From Nocardia araoensis NBRC 100135 (lineage in GTDB: Bacteria; Actinomycetota; Actinomycetes; Mycobacteriales; Mycobacteriaceae): a stretch of 64,000 bases of DNA. This document shows positions 7,831 through 19,200 of the stretch, in pieces; positions within the stretch are counted from its first letter, which is position 1, and every line of letters begins with the position of its first letter. Both the position numbers and the translations under genes were made by a program. The notes under the pieces are model-generated. The model was not told the origin of the DNA and did no database searches. It saw only the letters and a program-made list of their open reading frames with translations. The stretch is taken from the NCBI RefSeq assembly GCF_000308435.1, contig NZ_BAFR01000168.1, positions 1 through 64,000 on the forward strand, in the 5' to 3' direction.

Positions 7831-9201
7831 TCACTCCGGAACGCCGAGATCGGCTATCTCCCGCAACGACTCCGCCAGCAGATCGCAGTAGCCGTCCAGG
7901 TCGGGGAAGATCTCCGGGTCACACGCCACCGACACGGTGAAACTGTCGCCTACGCCCACGAACGAGTGCGCCGAGGCGATGTCGGGGAATACCGGCGGCA
8001 GCATGCCCGCGAAGCGAAACGGCGCGCCCAGCAGGGACCATTCGGCGTCCGGCTCGCACCGGATACTGGTCAGGATCGTGTGCGCAGGCACCGGCACCCC
8101 GCCCTCTGCCGACGGGAGCGTGCCGTAGACCGCCCGGTAGATGCGGCTGGGCAGCCGGTCGACCAACGCCAGGCGGGTGAGTTCGCGGCGGCTCGACGCC
8201 GACCGGCGGCGTACCCGCAGGGTGGCGTCGACCGCCCGGGCACGACCGGCGAGGTCGACCTCTTCCGGAAACAGGTCGACCACGTCGGCGCCCACGTGGT
8301 TGACGCCCATCACCGGCGCATCGGGTACCGCGATGGTCACGTAGGCAGCGAGATCGTCCGGACAGCCCGCGTCCTGTTTCTCCAGATGGCGCTGCATGGC
8401 CCGGGAGATCGCGGCGAGTCCGGCGGCCGTCACCGTGACTCCCGGTACCCGGACCGCCGGTAGCTCCATGGATATGGTTCGCACGGCGCGTCGCCGGCCG
8501 ATCCGCTGATTGAGCACCGTCCGGCTGCGCGGGGAAGTCGTCGGCCCGCCGTCGTCGCCCTCACGAACGATCCGCCGGTTCTCGATCCAGACCCCGATGT
8601 TGAAACGAAGCACCTGGAACGGCCACTTCAATACGCCGGAAACCGCTGCGGCTCCAAGGCGCACACGCAGACGCCGCGCGGCAGGCCCGATGCCCTCGAT
8701 CCGCACCGGCGTGGGCGCCGCCGCGAACAGCGCTTCCGACAGCGAGGTCATTGCCGGGCCCGCCATGAGGGCATGACTGACATGCATCAGCACCACGGTG
8801 CCCGCGCCGTCGAGCCCCGGTATGCCGGTGACTCCGGGGAACAGGTGCAGTCGCCACGCGCTGTCGCGGGCATCCAGCGGTTGCTCCAGGATTCGCCCGA
8901 TCCGGTCGAGGCACCCTGCCCAGTCCAGGCCCGCCACGTGGGTCTCGAGGTGATTTTCGATCGGACTGTCGTCGACGCCCCAGAACGGATGGCCGAGCCC
9001 GCCGGGCACCTCGTGGATCCGGCGGCGGAGCGGTTCGAGCAGATGCGCTCGCTCGCCGATGTAGCGGGCGAAATCGGCGGCCGACGGGGGCGACCCGTCC
9101 GCGTTGTCGAATACCCACCACATCGGCCAATCGGTGACGCGACCCGAGCGGGCGAAGTAGTAGTAGGAGGCGTCGTTGGCCACCAGCTGCGCTGTGCGCA
9201 T
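7831..9201 (-). CDS. WS/DGAT-like acyltransferase with degenerate active-site motif
   Basis: A 456-aa protein with the layout of wax-ester synthase/diacylglycerol acyltransferases: N-terminal condensation-like half, C-terminal half with HTILTSIRCEP and FRFAGMLPPVFP segments. The catalytic H-H-x-x-x-D-G motif is replaced by SHALMAG (in HVSHALMAG, about residues 145-153), losing the first His and the Asp, so ordinary acyl transfer is doubtful. Start at 9201 was chosen over an upstream ATG because homology-like sequence begins there. It follows the aldo-keto reductase by 79 bp in the NRPS operon. A structural or altered condensation role is possible. Confidence 0.65.
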   Translation of the reverse strand: MRTAQLVANDASYYYFARSGRVTDWPMWWVFDNADGSPPSAADFARYIGERAHLLEPLRRRIHEVPGGLGHPFWGVDDSPIENHLETHVAGLDWAGCLDRIGRILEQPLDARDSAWRLHLFPGVTGIPGLDGAGTVVLMHVSHALMAGPAMTSLSEALFAAAPTPVRIEGIGPAARRLRVRLGAAAVSGVLKWPFQVLRFNIGVWIENRRIVREGDDGGPTTSPRSRTVLNQRIGRRRAVRTISMELPAVRVPGVTVTAAGLAAISRAMQRHLEKQDAGCPDDLAAYVTIAVPDAPVMGVNHVGADVVDLFPEEVDLAGRARAVDATLRVRRRSASSRRELTRLALVDRLPSRIYRAVYGTLPSAEGGVPVPAHTILTSIRCEPDAEWSLLGAPFRFAGMLPPVFPDIASAHSFVGVGDSFTVSVACDPEIFPDLDGYCDLLAESLREIADLGVPE

Positions 9202-9280
9202 CGTTCTGCTCCCGTCGGTCCCGCCTCGCGGCTGGACTCGGCTGTCGGCGGGGGAAATATTCGCGAGTTGAATCGCTCGA

Positions 9281-10210
9281 TCAGGCACGGATCAATTTCG
9301 GCAGCCGGGATCGCCAGCCTCGAACCGACTTTCGCGCGGGCGCGCTGATCGCGCACAAGGTCGCGTACTCGTCGTCGGTGAGTTCGATGGCGGCCGCGGC
9401 CGTGTTCTCTTCCAGGTGGGCCACGCTGGACGTACCGGGGATGGGCAGCAGAACCGGCGAGCGCCGCAACAGCCAGGCCAGCGCGAGCTGCGACGGAGTG
9501 GCGTCATCCCGCGCGAAGGAATCCAGGACGCCGCCCGGGCGGGCGAGATCGCCGGTCGCCATGGGGAACCACGGTATGAAGGCGATGCCGTTCGCCTCGG
9601 CGTAGTCGAGCAGGTCCTCGGCCTCCCGGTTGGCGAGGTTGTACATGTTCTGCACCGAGACTATGTCGGTGATCTTCCGGGCCTGCTGGAGCTGGTCGAC
9701 GGTCACCTGGGACAGGCCGATGTGCCGGATCTTGCCTTCGTCGCGCAGCAGCACCAGTTCACCGAGTTGGTCGGCCAGCGGCACTTTCGGATCGATCCGG
9801 TGCAGCTGATAGAGATCTATGCGGTCCAGTCCCAAGTGGCGCAGGCTCAGTTCGAGCTGCTGGCGCAGGTATTCGGGGCGACCACAAGGACGCCACTCCC
9901 CTGGCCCCGGCCGGGTGAAGCCGCCCTTGGTCGCGATGACCAGGTCGTCGGCGTACGGGTGCAGCGCCCGGCGGATCAGCGTTTCGCTGACGAAGGGGCC
10001 GTAGGAGTCCGCCGTGTCGATGAAAGTGATGCCGAGTTCCACGGCGCGCCGCAGCACGCGCACCGCCTCGTCCGGATCCTCGGGATCACCCCACACTCCG
10101 GGGCCGGTGATCTGCATCGAGCCGTAACCAAGGCGATGGACCGGGAGGTCGCCGCCCAGGGCGAAGCTGCCCGAACGGGAGGCCGGACGTGACTCGGCTT
10201 GTGTACTCAT
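9281..10210 (-). CDS. Aldo/keto reductase
   Basis: NADPH-dependent aldo/keto reductase, 309 aa, cytosolic TIM barrel. The catalytic tetrad is visible: Asp and Tyr in FIDTADSYG, Lys in VIATKGG, His in YQLHRID. A strong ribosome site (GAAAGGAAG) precedes the ATG at 10210. It begins 26 bp after the stop of the NRPS whose last domain is a reductase, so a plausible job is reducing the released peptide aldehyde to an alcohol, or modifying a building block (inference from context). Confidence 0.85.
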   Translation of the reverse strand: MSTQAESRPASRSGSFALGGDLPVHRLGYGSMQITGPGVWGDPEDPDEAVRVLRRAVELGITFIDTADSYGPFVSETLIRRALHPYADDLVIATKGGFTRPGPGEWRPCGRPEYLRQQLELSLRHLGLDRIDLYQLHRIDPKVPLADQLGELVLLRDEGKIRHIGLSQVTVDQLQQARKITDIVSVQNMYNLANREAEDLLDYAEANGIAFIPWFPMATGDLARPGGVLDSFARDDATPSQLALAWLLRRSPVLLPIPGTSSVAHLEENTAAAAIELTDDEYATLCAISAPARKSVRGWRSRLPKLIRA

Positions 10211-10236
10211 ACTTCCTTTCGATTCCAGGGGTGTGC

Positions 10237-13200
10237 TCACCGCGCGTGCGCCATTTCGTTCGGGATGGGAAAGAAACCCGAGTCGACGAAGGACGCGACA
10301 TAGGCATCCAGCGCGGCCGCGTCGATCGGCGGGCAATGGATATCGTGCCCGGCGAGTTCGGTGCGAGTCAGGATGTCGTCCACGGGAACCGCGGCCCCGC
10401 CGTAGTTGCCGCTGACCAGAGCGGCCCGTACCAGGGAATCGTCTCCGGCCGCGTCACGCGCCGAGGCTTCCTCGGCCAGTCTGGCGGCGATCTCCTCGAT
10501 CGAAGCGGTCACGATCGGGATACCGGATCTGCGCATGGCCTCGAAGATATCGCTCACGGCCACCGGCTGAGCGTTCACCAGGTGATAGACCGCGGCGCCG
10601 GTGGGATCGCCGGACAACGCCACGATGGCGCCTGCCACGTAGTTCACCGGTACCAGCGTCGTCTCGGCAGCGCCGGTATCGGGGGCGAGCCCGAGAATCG
10701 CGGCGGCCCGGATCATGTTCCAGAACGAGTCGTCTTCGCTGTTGACGCCAACCCGGGGGTCGCCGCTGACGACTCCGGGCCGGTAGATGCGAACGGGCAC
10801 ACCACGTTCGCCCGCCTGCCGCACGAGTTGCTCGGCAACCCATTTACCGGCCACGTATCCGTTCCCGGATACCTCGCTCGCCCGCAGTTCCACATCCTCG
10901 CTCGCACGAAAGTCCGGTGCGGGAGCAGCCGGTATCACCGCGCTGACGGTGGACACGAAATGCACGGGTTTGATCCGGGTGGTGGTCGCCAAACGCAACA
11001 CTTCGCGTGTGCCTTCCACATTGGCCGCGCGCAGCCGCGAATAGGGCTCGATGTGGTTGACCCTGGCGCCGTTGTGGTAGATCACCTCGATTCGTTCCGC
11101 CAGGAGGGCGTAACCGGACTGGTCGAGCGCGAATCGGGGGGCTGCCAGATCACCTGCGACAGCGAAGATGCGGGCGTCGAAAGCGTCGTCCCAAAGACGA
11201 TATTTCGTCAAAGCGTTCCGGATCCGGTCGCGCGCTTGTTCGTCGTCGCTGCCGCGCACCAGGCACCAGACACGCGCCCGGGTGCCGGACAGCAGTTCCG
11301 CGAGCAGGTGCGCGCCGACGAACCCCGTCGCACCGGTGAGCAGCACCTCCTGCGGCGGCCCCGAGTGCGCCGGAGCGGCACCGGCGCCGTCGATCTCCGC
11401 CTCCAGGACGGCATCGGCGGCGATCATCGCGGAATCGTCGCCCGGTAGGGCCTGCTGCGCCGGGTCGTCGATACGGGCGGCCAGCCCGCGCACGGTGGGC
11501 GTGGTGAACAGCGCCGCCATCGGCACATCGATGCTGAGCCGGGCGGCCAGTGCGCGCTGCAAAGTGAACGCGAGCAGCGAGGTGCCGCCGAGATCGAAGA
11601 AATCGTCCTCGGCGCCCACCTGGGCGACGGCGAGCACGTCGGCGAATACCTCCGCCACCGCCCGCTCGGTGGCGGTCACCGGCGCGACGAAATCGCGGAC
11701 CCGGAACACCGGCCGCGGCAACGCTGCGCGATTCAGCTTCCCGCTGTCGTTCACGGGCAACGAGTCGAGCACCATGATGGCCGACGGGACCATATACGAC
11801 GGCAGCACCTGCGCCAGCGAACCGCGGACAGCGTCCACCGCGAAGCCTGCGGCCGCCACCACATAGGCGACCAACTGGTCGCCGGTGTCGGACGCCCCCA
11901 CCACGACCACGGCCTGAGCGATCGACGGATCGGCCAGCAGCGCGGCCTCGATCTCCCCCAGCTCGACGCGGTGGCCACGTATCTTCGCCTGGAAATCGCT
12001 GCGTCCCAGATACTCCAGAACTCCATCGGCGCGGCGGCGAACCAGGTCACCGGTGCGGTACATCCGGGCGCCCTGCGGTCCGTACGGGTCGGCGCTGAAC
12101 CGATCCGCGGTCAAGTCCGGACGCCGCAGGTAGCCGCGCGCCAACTGGTCTCCCGCCAAATACAGTTCGCCGACGACGCCGGGCGGTACCAGGTGCAATC
12201 GCGAATCGAGGACGTAGGTACGCGTATTCCATTGGGCCACGCCGATCGGCACGGCTGCCCGGTCGTGCACGGACGTCGCCCAATAGGTCACCGACACCGC
12301 CGCTTCGGTCGGGCCGTACAGGTTGTGCAGTTCCGCGTCCGACAGCGCGGCGAAGTCCGCGACGGTGCTGGGCGGCAACGCCTCACCGATGGCGAAAACC
12401 GCGCGCAGCGAGGCCAACTGTTCCGTCTCGGCGCCGGCGAGGAACACCTGCAGCACGGAGGGGACGAAATCGGTCACCGTCACCCGATGGTCGGCGATCA
12501 GGCCCGCGATATAGCGCGGATCGCGCTGACCGCCGGGCGCTGCGAGCACCAGCCGGGCACCCACCGACAGCGGAACGAAGAAGCCCCACAGCGAGACATC
12601 GAACGTCGTCGCCGTCTTCTGCAGGTAGACGTCGTCGGGTCCGAACGAATACCGCGCCACCATCCACGCGATCTGATTCGCGATCGCGCCGTGCGATACC
12701 AGGACACCCTTGGGCCTGCCGGTCGATCCGGACGTGAACAGCACGTACGCCGGATGTTCCGGGTGCAGGGGCGCGCGCAGTTCGTCCGGGGCGACGGGGT
12801 CGGCGGAGTAGGCCGCCAGGTAGAGCAGGCCGGTATCGATCACCCGGACACCTTCGGCGTGCACCGGATGGTCCTTGTCCGTGAGCACGAACACGGGCTT
12901 CGCGACGTCCAGCACATAGGCGATGCGTCCGGCCGGATGATCGAGGTCCAAGGGCAGATACGCACCGCCTGCGGTCAGCACCGCGTACATCGCGACCAGC
13001 AATTCGGGTGAACGCGGCATTCCCAGGGCGACCACGGACTCGGGTCCGATGCCCTGCCGGATCAGGTACCGGGCCAAGCGGTTGACCCGCGCGTCGAATT
13101 CCCGGTAGGTCCAGACGGTCTCGTCGTGGACCACGGCCACCGCGTCCGGCGTCGCGGCGACGGCACGGCGGTAGCCGGACAGCAGGAACCGGTCCGGCAC

Positions 13201-16200
13201 CGGGTGCGCCGTGTCGGCGGCTTCGGACAGCAACCGTTCACGTTCGGCCGCATCCGTCAGCTCGATATCACCGACCGCCGCGGCCGGGGCGTCGGCGATC
13301 GCGGCCAGCAGCCGCACGAACCGGTCGACGAAGCCCTGCACGGTGTCGTGATCGAACATGTCGGTGGCGTAGCTGACCACGCCCCCTATTCCCGTCGGCA
13401 CGCCCGCGTCGTCGTAAGCGTCGCCTACCATCCAGTGCAGGTCGAACTGCGAGACCTCGGCACCGATGTCCAGGCCGGAGACGGTGAGTTCCGGCAGGTC
13501 CAGCCTGACGGGCGCCAGGTTCTGGAACGACAGCGCCACCTGGTACAGCGGATGCCGCCCCGCCGACCGGACCGGCTTCAGCGCTTGCACCAGCTGCTCG
13601 AACGGTACGTCCGCGTGCGCGAAACCCTGGATATCGGTGGTCCGCTGGCGCGCGAGCAGGTCGGTGAAGGACTCGCCCGCGTCGTATCGCGTACGGAACA
13701 CCAGGGTGTTGATGAACATCCCGATCAAGTCGTCCAGCGCCGCGTCGCCCCGACCGGCGACCGGTGCCCCGATCGCGATGTCGTCGGTGCCGGACAACCG
13801 TGCCAGCAGCACGGCCAGCGCGGTATGCACGACCATGAACAGCGTCGCGTTCTCCGACCGCGCCAAGTCGACCAGGCCACGGTGGGTTTCGGCCTCGATG
13901 CGCACCGTGACCCGGCCGCCCGCCGTGGAGCGCGTCAGCGGACGCGGCCGATCCGATGGCAGGTCGAGCTGGTCCGGCAGCCCGGCCAGGGCTCGCCTCC
14001 AGTAGGCGATCTGTTCGGCGGCGAGCGAATCCGGATCGTCCTCGGCGCCGAGCAGGTCCCGCTGCCAGATGCTGTAGTCGGCGTATTGGACGGGCAGCGG
14101 CGCCCAGCCGGGCGCGGCTCCGGCACAACGCGCGGCGTACGCGGTCATCAGGTCCCGGGTCAGCGGGCCGATCGACGACCCGTCGGCGGCGATGTGATGC
14201 ACCACCATCGCGAGCACATACTCGGGCGTGGCCGGGGAGCTCACGGCCGGATCGCGCAGCACGAACAGCACACCCCGGAACGGCACCTCAGTGGCGAGAT
14301 CGAAACTCGTGGACGCGAGGGCCAGCACGGATTCGGTCACGTCCTCCGGGGCGATGGTCCGGATCTCGAAAGGCGTGCCCACTCGCTCGACAGGCAGGAT
14401 CACCTGCATCGGCGCAGGCTGGGAGTCCGGTTCGGCGGCCGCGGAGTGCGGATAGATCGTCCGCAGAATCTCGTGCCGGGCTACGAGATCCGCGACCGCG
14501 GTCCGCAGCGCCTCCGTGTCGAGTGCGCCGCTCAATCGCACCGCCATGGGCACGTTGTAGGCCACCGAGGTGGTGTCGAAGCGGTTGAGGAACCACATGC
14601 CGCGCTGGGATGCCGACAGCGGGATGCGCTCCGGGCGCGGTCCCGCGGTCACCGGTCGCCGAGCAGTTCCGCCCGCGTCCGCACCCAACCGCGCCGCGAG
14701 CGCCGCTACCGTCGACGCCTCGAACAGCAGTCGCACCGGAATGCGCGCGTCGAGCGCAGCACCCAGTCGCGCGACGAGCCGGGTCGCGATGAGCGAGTTG
14801 CCGCCCAGTTCGAAGAAGTCGTCGTCGGCGCCGACCCGCGCCGCGGGCCGCAGCAGCTCGGTGAACGCGTCGGCGACCGATTCCTCGAGTGCGCCGGACG
14901 GCGGCCGGTAGGCCCTGGTGTGCAGCACCGGCGCGGGCAAGGCGGCGCGGTCGAGTTTGCCGACCGGGGTCAGCGGGATCGCGTCGAGCACCACGACGGT
15001 GGTCGGCACCATATGCGCGGGCAGGCTGCGTTCGGCCGACGCGACCAGCTCGTCCGGCCGGACGGTCGCACCGGCGACGGCGTGCACGTACGAGACGAGA
15101 ATGGTCGCGCCACTGTCGAGTTCGTGACCGATGGTGACCGCGAAGTCGACATCGGCGTGTGCGAGCAGGACCGCGTCGATCTCACCGAGTTCGATACGGA
15201 ACCCACGGATCTTGACCTGGAAGTCGTTGCGTCCGAGATACTCCAGCCGACCGTCGACGGTCCGGCGGACCAGATCCCCGGTCCGGTACATCCTGGCGCC
15301 GTTCGGATCGAACGGGTCGGCCACGAACCGGGCGGATGTCAACGCGGGTCGGTCATGGTATCCCCGCGCCATCTGCGCGCCGGTGATGTAGAGCTCGCCG
15401 ACGACCAGATCCGGCACCGGCGACATCCGCTCGTCGAGCACGTACTCGGCGACGCGCCGGATCGGCCCGCCGATGGTGACGGTCTCCCCGGGCAGCAGCG
15501 GCGCGCTGATGTTGGTCATGATCGTGGTCTCGGTCGGCCCGTATCCGTTGTAGAACTCGCGGGTGCGGCGTCCGGCGATCGGAATCGCCCAGCGCTGCAC
15601 CAGGTCCGGCGGGCACGCCTCGCCACCGGCGATCACGACGCGCAGCTTGTCCAAGCCGGCCGGATCGACCGACGCCAGAGCGGTGGGCGTGATGAAGGCA
15701 TGCGTCACCCGCTCGTTGCGCAACAGCGCGGCCAGTTCCGCGCCGCCGTACACGGTGGGCGCCGCCACGACCATGGTCGCGGCTCCGCCGACCGCCAGCA
15801 GCAGTTCCAGCACCGACGCGTCGAACGACGGCGACGCGAAATGCAGCGTCCGGGAACTACTGGTCACCCGGTAGCGATCGCGCTGTTCGTCGCAGAAGCT
15901 CGACAGCCCGGCCTGGGTGACGACCACGCCCTTGGGTTTTCCGGTCGACCCGGACGTATAGATGACGTAGGCAGGGTGCTCCGCGCACAGCGGCCGGATG
16001 CGCTCGGCATCGGTGACCGCAACGGCCGGGTAGTCGTCGAGCTGTCGATCGACCTCGTCGGCATCGATGACCAGCCATTCGACCTGCGCGGGCAGATCCG
16101 CGCACACCTCGGCGACCGTGAGGCCGAACACCGCACCCGAATCCGCGATCATGTGCGCGACTCGCTCGGCGGGATAGTTGGGGTCCACCGGCACGAATCC

Positions 16201-19200
16201 GGCGCCGGTCTTCGCGACCGCCCACACCGCGAGCACCGAGTCGAGCGAACGCGGAATACCCACGGCGACCAGGTCTTCCGGACCGATACCGCGGCCGATC
16301 AGCAGTCGGGCCAGCCGGGTCGAGCGCTCGTCGAGGTCGATGTACTCCACTTCGGCCAAGCGGTGGGAGGCATCGGCGTAGACGACGGCGACGCCGTCCG
16401 GATTGTTCTCCACCGCCGCGGCCAGCAACTCCGGCAGCGTCGCGCCGCCGTCCCGCTCGACCGGGCCCGGCGCAGCCGACGGGACCGGCGCGCTCAGCAC
16501 TCGGTCGCGTTCGGTGGCGTCCAGTATGTCGATATCACCGACGACGACGTGCGAATCGGCGGCGACCGCGGCGAGGATCCGCTCGAACCGCCGGCCCAGC
16601 GCGGCAATCGTGTCCGGAGCGAAAATGTCTGCCGCGTAGGTGAATACGACGACGAGTTCGTCCGGCGCGCCGTCCGCACGATACCGCGGCTCGACGGTTA
16701 CCTGCAGATCGAATTTCGCCGCCACCTCGTCGGTCTCCAGCACCGAGACGGTCAGCCCCGGCAGCTCGAGCGACGGCTGCTCGACGTTCTGGAACGACAG
16801 CATCACCTGGAGCAGGGGACCACCGGCGGCGACCGGCGCGACCGCCTCGACCACCCGCTCGAACGGAATGTCCGCGTTGGCGAAGGCGGACAGGCCGGTC
16901 TCCCTGGCCTGTGCGACGAGCGCCGCGAACGCGGCGGCGCTGTCCACATCGGTGCGCAGGATCAAGGTGTTGACGAACATGCCGACCAGATCGTCCAGCA
17001 CGGCCGCGCCACGACCGGCGATGGGCGTGCCGATCGCAATATCGGATCCGCCGGACAGCCGAGCCAGCAGCGCCGCCAGCGCGGCATGGACGACCATGAA
17101 CAACGACGCGTTGTGCTCCCGCGCGATGCCCGCCAAACCCGCGTGCACCTGCGCGGGCACCGCCAGCGCGGTCGACGCGCCGCGCATCGACCCCAGCTGC
17201 GGACGGGGGTGATCCAACGGCAGCCGCGCCGCGTCGGCCACCCCGGCGAGTTGCCGCCGCCAGTACGCCAACTGACGCGCGGCCACGGAGTTCTCGTCGG
17301 CATCGGTGCCGATGACCGCGTGCTGCCAGACCGCGAAGTCGGCGTACTGCACCGCCAGCGGGGTCCAGCTCGGCGCGGCGCCCGCGCTGCGTGCCAGATA
17401 GGCGGTGACCAGGTCGCGCGCCAGCGGCGCCAGCGAGGAGCCGTCGGCCGAGATGTGATGCACGACCAGCACCAACAGGTGCTCGTCCGTGCCGGGGTCG
17501 GAGAACAACCGGATGCGCACGGGCGGACGCTCGGTGACATCGAATCCCGCGGAGGTCAGCTCGGTGACCCGGCCGTGGACGTCGGCGGTGACCGTCTCCA
17601 CCGTCAACCCGTCCGGCAGCGCCTCGCGCACCGGCAAGATCTCCTGACACGGCGTTCCGTCCGGCGCATGCACAGGGAATCTCGTGCGCAGCGCTTCATG
17701 CCTTTCCAGCACGTCCAGCACGGCCTGCCGCAACGCGGGCACGTCGAGGGCTCCGGCCAGCCGGAGGACGAACGGCATGTTGTAGACCGGGGATCCGGTA
17801 TCGACCTGGTTGAGCACCCACATGCGCTGCTGCGCCGGCGACAGCGGCACCGGGTGCGGCCGCTCGGCGCGGACCAGTGGCGGACGCACCGTGGCCGCGG
17901 AGCCCGGCACGATACGGGCCGCCAGGTCGGCGACCGTCGGCGCGTCGAACAATGTCCGCACCGACACGCGCGCATCCAGCGCCGTGCTCAACCGCGCCGC
18001 GACCTGGGTGGCGACCAGTGAGTTGCCGCCGAGGGCGAAGAAGTCGTCGTCGGCGCCCACCCGGTCCGCCCCGAGTACGCCGGCGAACACCCCGGCCACG
18101 ATCTCCTCGAGCGGGGTGGACGGCGCGCGGAACTCCCGGCCGGTGAACGTCGGCCGCGGCAATGCCTTCCGATCCAGCTTTCCGCTGGTATTGAGCGGGA
18201 ACTCGGCCAGCTCCACGATCGTGGCCGGAACCATGTAGGCGGGCAGTGTCCGCCCCAGCGCGGCCCGCAGGTGCGCCGAATCGATCCGAGCGCCCGGCGC
18301 GGGCACCGCGTAGGCCACCAGTTGGTCGCCGAGGCCGGACGACAGCACCACGACCACGGCCTGGGTCACCGACGACTGCGCCAGCAGCGCCGATTCGATG
18401 TCGCCCAGTTCGATGCGCTGACCACGGAACTTCACTTGGAAGTCGATGCGGCCCAGGTATTCCAGCACACCGTGCGCCGTGGTCTCGCCGGAACCGGCCG
18501 GTTCGCCGTTCGCCGCGCGACCCGGCGCACGCCACCTCACCAGATCACCGGTCCGGTACATCCGCTCGCCCGTGCCGAATGGGTCGGCCACGAAACGATC
18601 GGCGGTCAGATCCGGGCGGGCCAGGTAGCCGCGGGCCAGTTGGTCACCGGCCAGATAGAGTTCGCCGGGCACCTCGGCCGGAACCGGCCGCAAGCGCGCG
18701 TCCAGCACATAGACGCCGCTGTTCCACTGCGGCGATCCGATCGGCACCCTGGGCAGCTCACGTCCGGACGCCTGCCATGCGGTGATCGATACCGCGGCCT
18801 CGGTCGGTCCGTACAGGTTGTGCACGGCGGCGGCGGTGACCGCCCGCAGCGCGGCGACGGTTTCCGGTGGCAACGCCTCGCCGATCACGAACACCTGCCG
18901 CAGCGTCGCGAGCGCGTCCGCCGAGGCGTCGGCCGCGAACACCGCCAGCATCGAGGGAACGAAGTCGGTGACGGTAACGCGCTGCGCCGCGATGGTATCC
19001 GCGAGATAGGCGGGGTCGCGGTGGCCGTCGTGGGTGGCCACGACGAGTTTCGCACCGACCCGCAGCGGCATGAAATAGCCCCACAGCGATACGTCGAACG
19101 TGGTGGCGGTCTTCTGGAAGTACACGTCGTCGACGCCCATCGGGTACTCGGCGAGCATCCAGGCGATCTGGTTGTGGATCGCGCCGTGCGACACCGCGAC

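Noticed and set aside
13126..18021. Second long plus-strand frame opposite the NRPS
   Set aside because: Same reason; no recognisable fold and no start signals.
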